Made by a program: the position numbers and the translations under genes. Of a DNA stretch of 10,579 bases, positions 7,282 to 10,579 are shown in pieces. Where the stretch lies: assembly GCA_005801485.1 (NCBI GenBank), contig SYDM01000015.1:1-10579 (forward strand), in the 5' to 3' direction. The first letter of the stretch is position 1. Each line of letters begins with the position of its first letter. Source of the DNA: Rickettsiales bacterium (lineage in GTDB: Bacteria; Pseudomonadota; Alphaproteobacteria; Pelagibacterales; Pelagibacteraceae). The notes under the pieces were generated by a model that was not told the origin of the DNA, ran no database searches, and was given only the letters and a program-made list of their open reading frames with translations.

Positions 7282-7308
7282 CTAATAAATTTGTATTGTA
7301 CATGTAAA
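7272..7308 (-). promoter_or_regulatory. Putative sigma70 promoter of the rpmH-led cluster
   Basis: In the 50-bp divergent spacer the minus strand has TTTACA (7308-7303, 5 of 6 to the -35 consensus), then an 18-bp spacer and TAGATT (7284-7279, 4 of 6 to the -10 consensus), followed by TATAAC at 7277-7272 as an alternative -10. The implied leader is only about 10 nt. AT-rich sequence generates such matches easily, so this is tentative, but it is the only sizeable spacer upstream of the cluster. It overlaps the opposing promoter. Confidence 0.35.
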
Positions 7309-7310
7309 TA

Positions 7311-8036
7311 ATGAGTAAAAAGCTCAAAATATTTTTAGGAATTTCTTATTTGTTTATTCTGTCTATATTTTTGTATTTTACTTTTTTGCACATTGAACTA
7401 AGTAGACTAAATGATTTCTCATACTATAAAGAAGTTCAATTAAATTTAGAGAATTTTATTCTAGATAATATTTATATTAATTTATTAATTTTCTTTATAT
7501 TTTCTGTAGTTTGGGTCTCTCTGCTCGGATTTGCAACTCCTTTATTAATAATCTCGGGAATTTTATTTGGCAAATGGTACGGCACATTTATATCATTGAT
7601 TGCTATATCTGTTGGTACATTGATACTTTATATAATTACAAATTTTTTTTTTAAAGATTTAGTTAATGAATTATTAAAAAAAAAATTTTTAAAATATATT
7701 ACTCTTTTTAATAAAAATGAATTTTATTATTTCTTTATTTTTAGATTCACAGGGGGTTTAGGTCTTCCATTCCCTTTACAAAACACCCTGCCAGTCATTT
7801 TTAATATTAAAAAAATTAATTATTTTTTTGCAAGTATTCTAGGATTTGTACCAGGTTTTTTTATCTGGAATACCATTGGATCTGGAATTAATATGTTCAT
7901 AAAAAATTCAGAAAGTTTTAGTTTTATTAAGTTATTAGCTAGTAAAGAAATTTATATGCCAATCTTAATGTTTTTAATTTTTGTTATTATTACTTTATTT
8001 ATTAAGAAAAAATTTTTTAATGTCAAAGATAAATAA
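7311..8036 (+). CDS. VTT (TVP38/TMEM64, DedA-like) family membrane protein
   Basis: This 241-residue polytopic inner-membrane protein has TM1 at about residues 7-27. Hydrophobic segments follow at about 55-75 and 76-112, the latter containing TPLLIISGILFGKWYGT (76-92), and others at about 168-190 and 212-232, with a basic C-terminus. The VTT/SNARE-associated core is recognisable in FRFTGGLGLPFPLQNTLPV (144-162), the membrane-embedded Arg-Pro-Asn loop, and FFASILGFVPGFFIWNTIGS (172-191). Relatives of this superfamily are implicated in lipid scrambling or transport; the substrate here cannot be inferred. The ATG at 7311 is the only sensible start: an ATG at 7302 is immediately followed by TAA. 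The 3' end overlaps the DUF255 gene by 17 nt. Two 10-base homopolymer runs (T at 7643-7652, A at 7676-7685) lie in the middle of the gene. Confidence 0.85.
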   Translation: MSKKLKIFLGISYLFILSIFLYFTFLHIELSRLNDFSYYKEVQLNLENFILDNIYINLLIFFIFSVVWVSLLGFATPLLIISGILFGKWYGTFISLIAISVGTLILYIITNFFFKDLVNELLKKKFLKYITLFNKNEFYYFFIFRFTGGLGLPFPLQNTLPVIFNIKKINYFFASILGFVPGFFIWNTIGSGINMFIKNSESFSFIKLLASKEIYMPILMFLIFVIITLFIKKKFFNVKDK

Positions 8037-9750
8037 AAATAATTTATTTGAAGATCAAAGTCCTTATCTTCAGCAGCACAAAAATAATCCTGTAAATTGG
8101 CAGTTGTGGTCAAAAGAATCTTTAGACGCTGCTAAAGAAAAAAAAATTCCCATACTTCTCAGCATTGGATATGCAAGTTGCCATTGGTGTCATGTTATGG
8201 CCCATGAAAGTTTCGAAGATAAAGAAACAGCAGATCTTATGAATAAATATTTTTTAAATATAAAAGTAGATCGAGAAGAAAGGCCAGATATTGATTATAT
8301 TTTTCAAAGTTCTTTTCAACTTTTTAATCAGTCAGGTGGCGGATGGCCTTTAACAATGTTTCTAGATGAAAATGCCATACCTTTTATGGCAGGAACCTAC
8401 TTTCCCAAAGTTCCTTCTCACGGTTTACCTTCGTTTAAAGAAATTATTTTAAAGGTAGGAGAAACTTATAATCAACAACGAGAAGAAATAATTAGACAGT
8501 CTCCAATTATTTCTAAAAGTTTAGAATTAAGAAAATCATCTGTTTTTGATCAAGATCTAGAAGTTATTTTACAAAATATAATTAATAACTTGGACAAAGA
8601 AAAGGGTGGCTATAAGGGAGCTCCCAAATTTCCAATATTTAATATTTATGACACTCTTGTTTATTTTTTTACCAAAACAAAAAATTTAAATTATTTAAAA
8701 CCTGTAGAATTAATTTTAAAACAGCTTTGTTCTCAGGGAATATATGATCATGTAGAAGGTGGGCTATCAAGGTATACCGTCGATGAAAATTGGTTAATCC
8801 CTCATTTTGAGAAGATGCTTTATGATAATGCTCAGTTTATTTTATTAATATCTAAATTTCTTAAAATAAATAAAAACGAATATTTTGAAAAAAAAATTAT
8901 TCAAACTATAGAATTTATAAACAAAAGTTTTTTAAACGTTGAACATAATTTATTAGGTTCCGCCTACGATGCTGATAGTGAAGGAGAAGAGGGAAAATAT
9001 TATGTTTTTAATTATAATGAATTAAAAGAGATTAGAGATATTGAGCAATATTTTGATGTTAAGCCAGAAGGTAATTGGGAAAATAAGATAATACTAAGAG
9101 AAATGAAGTCTCCTCCAGAGTCATTAATTATTAAATTAAATGAATTAAGACAAAAAAAGAATAAGCCATTTTTTGACAATAAGGTTCAACTTGACCTTAA
9201 TTCTCTTTGGATTAGTGCTTTAGTTTCAGCTGAAAAAATATTACCCAATAAACATTATTTACAAACAGCAGAAATTTTTTACAATAATTTAGAGAAATTA
9301 TTCTTAAGAGAAGAAAAATTATTCCATACAAATTCAAAAAGTTCAGTTTTTTTAGAAGATTATGCTTACACTATAGCAATGTTATTAGATCTTTCAGACC
9401 AAACCCTTAAAACTAATTATTTATTTAAAGCTAAAGATTTATGTAAAAAAAGTATTGAACTTTTTTATGTAAAAGAAAAATCTATATTTCAAAAAAATGT
9501 GATTAAGATGAATAATATTTTTCATAAACCAATAGATATCAGTGATCATAATATTCCAAATGGTAATTCTATTATGTTGATGAATTTTTCAAGATTAGGA
9601 ATGAAAAATGAAGCTAAAGAATTATCTAATAGCTTAAATGGTTATTTAAATAACTATAAATCATTAATGACCAGTAGTTTAAAAGCAATTGATTATTATA
9701 AAATGATAGAAGCCAACCAAAATTGTACTGATACAGGATGCATAATTTAA
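8020..9750 (+). CDS. DUF255/YyaL-type thioredoxin-fold protein (SSP411 family)
   Basis: The N-terminal part is a thioredoxin-like DUF255 domain: NLFEDQSPYLQQHKNNPVNW (8-27), SIGYASCHWCHVMAHESFED (48-67) with the Cys54-x-x-Cys57 pair, VDREERPDID (83-92) and GGGWPLTMFLDE (106-117). The rest resembles an alpha/alpha-barrel sugar-epimerase or glycosidase-like fold, with YKGAPKFP (198-205), GIYDHVEGGLSRYTVD (240-255), HFEKMLYDNAQ (262-272) and SAYDADSEGEEGKYYVF (314-330). The paired C-terminal cysteines (Cys569, Cys574) are also typical. The biochemical role is not established. The start is ATG 8020 (576 residues), because homology begins there; an upstream in-frame TTG at 7981 would add residues encoded inside the preceding gene. 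The protein is shorter than the usual 650-690, and the block normally reading DDKxLTSWNGL is degenerate (DNKVQLDLNSLW, 386-397). It overlaps both neighbours. Confidence 0.93.
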   Translation: MSKINKNNLFEDQSPYLQQHKNNPVNWQLWSKESLDAAKEKKIPILLSIGYASCHWCHVMAHESFEDKETADLMNKYFLNIKVDREERPDIDYIFQSSFQLFNQSGGGWPLTMFLDENAIPFMAGTYFPKVPSHGLPSFKEIILKVGETYNQQREEIIRQSPIISKSLELRKSSVFDQDLEVILQNIINNLDKEKGGYKGAPKFPIFNIYDTLVYFFTKTKNLNYLKPVELILKQLCSQGIYDHVEGGLSRYTVDENWLIPHFEKMLYDNAQFILLISKFLKINKNEYFEKKIIQTIEFINKSFLNVEHNLLGSAYDADSEGEEGKYYVFNYNELKEIRDIEQYFDVKPEGNWENKIILREMKSPPESLIIKLNELRQKKNKPFFDNKVQLDLNSLWISALVSAEKILPNKHYLQTAEIFYNNLEKLFLREEKLFHTNSKSSVFLEDYAYTIAMLLDLSDQTLKTNYLFKAKDLCKKSIELFYVKEKSIFQKNVIKMNNIFHKPIDISDHNIPNGNSIMLMNFSRLGMKNEAKELSNSLNGYLNNYKSLMTSSLKAIDYYKMIEANQNCTDTGCII

Positions 9751-9911
9751 ATCAAAATGAAAAAAAAATCAAAGAGCTTACTTATTGGGCTATTTGGCTA
9801 ACATTAGTAATTTTATGGAATTATGGTTATCCCAACGCTTCGCCACTTTATGATGTTATGGTTGCCGTAGGATTGTCTATTATTTTTATTTTAATAAAAA
9901 AAATAAAATAA
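9738..9911 (+). CDS. Small two-helix membrane protein of unknown function
   Basis: A 57-residue reading frame starts at ATG 9738, inside the last codons of the DUF255 gene (13-nt overlap), and ends TAA 9909-9911. A charged N-terminus (MHNLNQNEKKIKELTYW) precedes a first hydrophobic helix at about residues 16-29 (YWAIWLTLVILWNY). A short polar turn GYPNASP follows, then a second helix at about 38-54 (LYDVMVAVGLSIIFILIK) and a Lys-rich tail, KKIK. This is a helical hairpin with an aromatic belt, probably with both ends cytoplasmic. I recognise no family. The compact fit in the spacer, the overlap like those between neighbours, and third-position A/T bias typical of real genes here argue that it is genuine. 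It is probably co-expressed with the DUF255 protein. Base composition is still like the core region, unlike the next gene. Confidence 0.72.
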   Translation: MHNLNQNEKKIKELTYWAIWLTLVILWNYGYPNASPLYDVMVAVGLSIIFILIKKIK

Positions 9912-9916
9912 ATATT

Positions 9917-10579
9917 GTGAAAATTTTTGAAACAATGCATAAAGACTTTCCACCTTTTGTAGATCCAGCAACGGGTAAACCCTTAAGCTTGAAAGATTTG
10001 CATTATGTGGTCCAGGATACAAATAACGATCAAAAGAAATACCCAATAATCAAAGGCATTCCCCGTCTTTTGTTGCAGCGCGAAAACTATGCTGCTGCAT
10101 TTGGTGATCAGTGGTTAAGGTGGCGCACTACACAATTAGATTCTTTTTCTGGTACTACTATTACACGTGATCGACTTTATCGATGCCTAGATAAAAAAGG
10201 CATAGAAATACTTTCTAACATTAGTAATCCCGCCCATGTACTAGAAGTGGGTTGTGGGGCAGGTCGATTTACGGAGATCCTTTTAAAATTTTCCGGTGCC
10301 CGTGTGACTTCACTTGATATTAGTAATGCTGTTGAGGCCAATCAATCAAACTTTTGTCAAGATGAAAGGCACAGAATTGTTCAAGCAGATATTAATCAAG
10401 CTCCATTTCAAAAGTAACAATTCGATATGGTGCTTTGTCTTGGAGTAATTCAACATACGCCAGATCCCGAAGAAACAATTAAAAATCTATTTAGTCAGTT
10501 GAAACGGGGAGGGATGTTGGTCATCGATCATTATAGGCCTGAAGTCAAGCGGTTGACCAAAATAACTGCCAATTTACTT
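9917..10579 (+). pseudogene. SAM-dependent methyltransferase interrupted by in-frame TAA; 3' end outside window
   Basis: Residues 1-166 (GTG 9917 to TAA 10415-10417) hold a Trm112-like lead, FVDPATGKPLSL (14-25) and KYPIIKGIPRLLL (41-53) without zinc cysteines, then FGDQWLRWRTTQLDS (62-76), SAM motif I VLEVGCGAGRFTE (108-120), the acidic VTSLDIS with Asp134, and IVQADINQAPF (154-164). After the TAA the same frame continues without shift as QFDMVLCLGVIQHTPDPEET (motif III and IV region) and is open to the window edge. The first reading frame is thus a truncated methyltransferase, not a complete protein. A single base change from CAA, GAA or AAA would explain the stop. An in-frame ATG at 10427 could restart translation 9 nt later. 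ATG 9935 is an alternative 5' start. G+C of about 38-50% and codons such as CGC, CGG, CCC and GCC differ from all genes to the left, suggesting transfer. The acceptor substrate is unknown. Confidence 0.8.

Noticed and set aside
7302..7307. Start-stop element ATGTAA just before the VTT gene
   Set aside because: It probably arises by chance in AT-rich sequence; there is no ribosome-binding site and no known mechanism to support it.
7981..8019. 13-residue N-terminal extension of the DUF255 protein from TTG 7981
   Set aside because: The extra codons lie in the coding sequence of the VTT gene's last helix, and DUF255 homology begins just after ATG 8020.
9757..9801. Alternative 14-codon frame from ATG 9757 (MKKKSKSLLIGLFG)
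   Set aside because: It is in another frame, ends quickly, and is embedded in the better-supported 57-residue gene.
10415..10417. Recoding of the stop as selenocysteine or pyrrolysine
   Set aside because: Those use TGA and TAG; this is TAA, and nothing else suggests recoding.

Overview
The window looks like the chromosome of a streamlined marine alphaproteobacterium, most probably a SAR11/Pelagibacterales member. It is extremely AT-rich, with hand-counted 60-base lines in the core part at 5-33% G+C. Genes abut or overlap by a few bases, Shine-Dalgarno sequences are mostly missing, and the order rpmH-rnpA-yidD-yidC-argB-HAD-dapD-dapE is an alphaproteobacterial arrangement. The lineage is inferred from gene content and order; no 16S gene is present.

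Layout. Bases 1-525 hold the 3' part of truA on the + strand, with its 5' end outside the window. Facing it, bases 7260 down to 533 form one compact minus-strand cluster of nine genes: rpmH (L34), rnpA (RNase P protein), yidD, yidC, argB, a HAD phosphatase of the pyrimidine 5'-nucleotidase type, dapD, dapE and a family-2 glycosyltransferase. Junctions are 0-6 bp gaps or short overlaps (GTGA, TAATG, ATGA), which suggests a single transcript with translational coupling. It combines ribosome and tRNA-processing functions, inner-membrane protein insertion (YidC/YidD), arginine synthesis (ArgB) and the succinylase route to diaminopimelate and lysine (DapD, DapE). The glycosyltransferase at the end is an unusual addition.

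A 50-bp divergent spacer (7261-7310) separates this cluster from a plus-strand set. That set consists of a VTT/TVP38-type membrane protein (7311-8036), a DUF255/YyaL-type thioredoxin-fold protein (8020-9750) and a 57-residue two-helix membrane protein (9738-9911). These three genes overlap one another by 17 and 13 nt.

From about 9917 to the end the sequence changes abruptly: G+C rises to about 38-50% and codon use shifts. Here lies a SAM-dependent methyltransferase with a Trm112-like N-terminus, interrupted by an in-frame TAA at 10415-10417. The conserved fold continues in the same frame past the stop to the window edge. This looks like the border of an accessory or horizontally acquired segment carrying a broken or very recently mutated cargo gene. 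I see no rRNA, tRNA, CRISPR array, insertion sequence, riboswitch or convincing intrinsic terminator. No intergenic stretch exceeds 50 bp.
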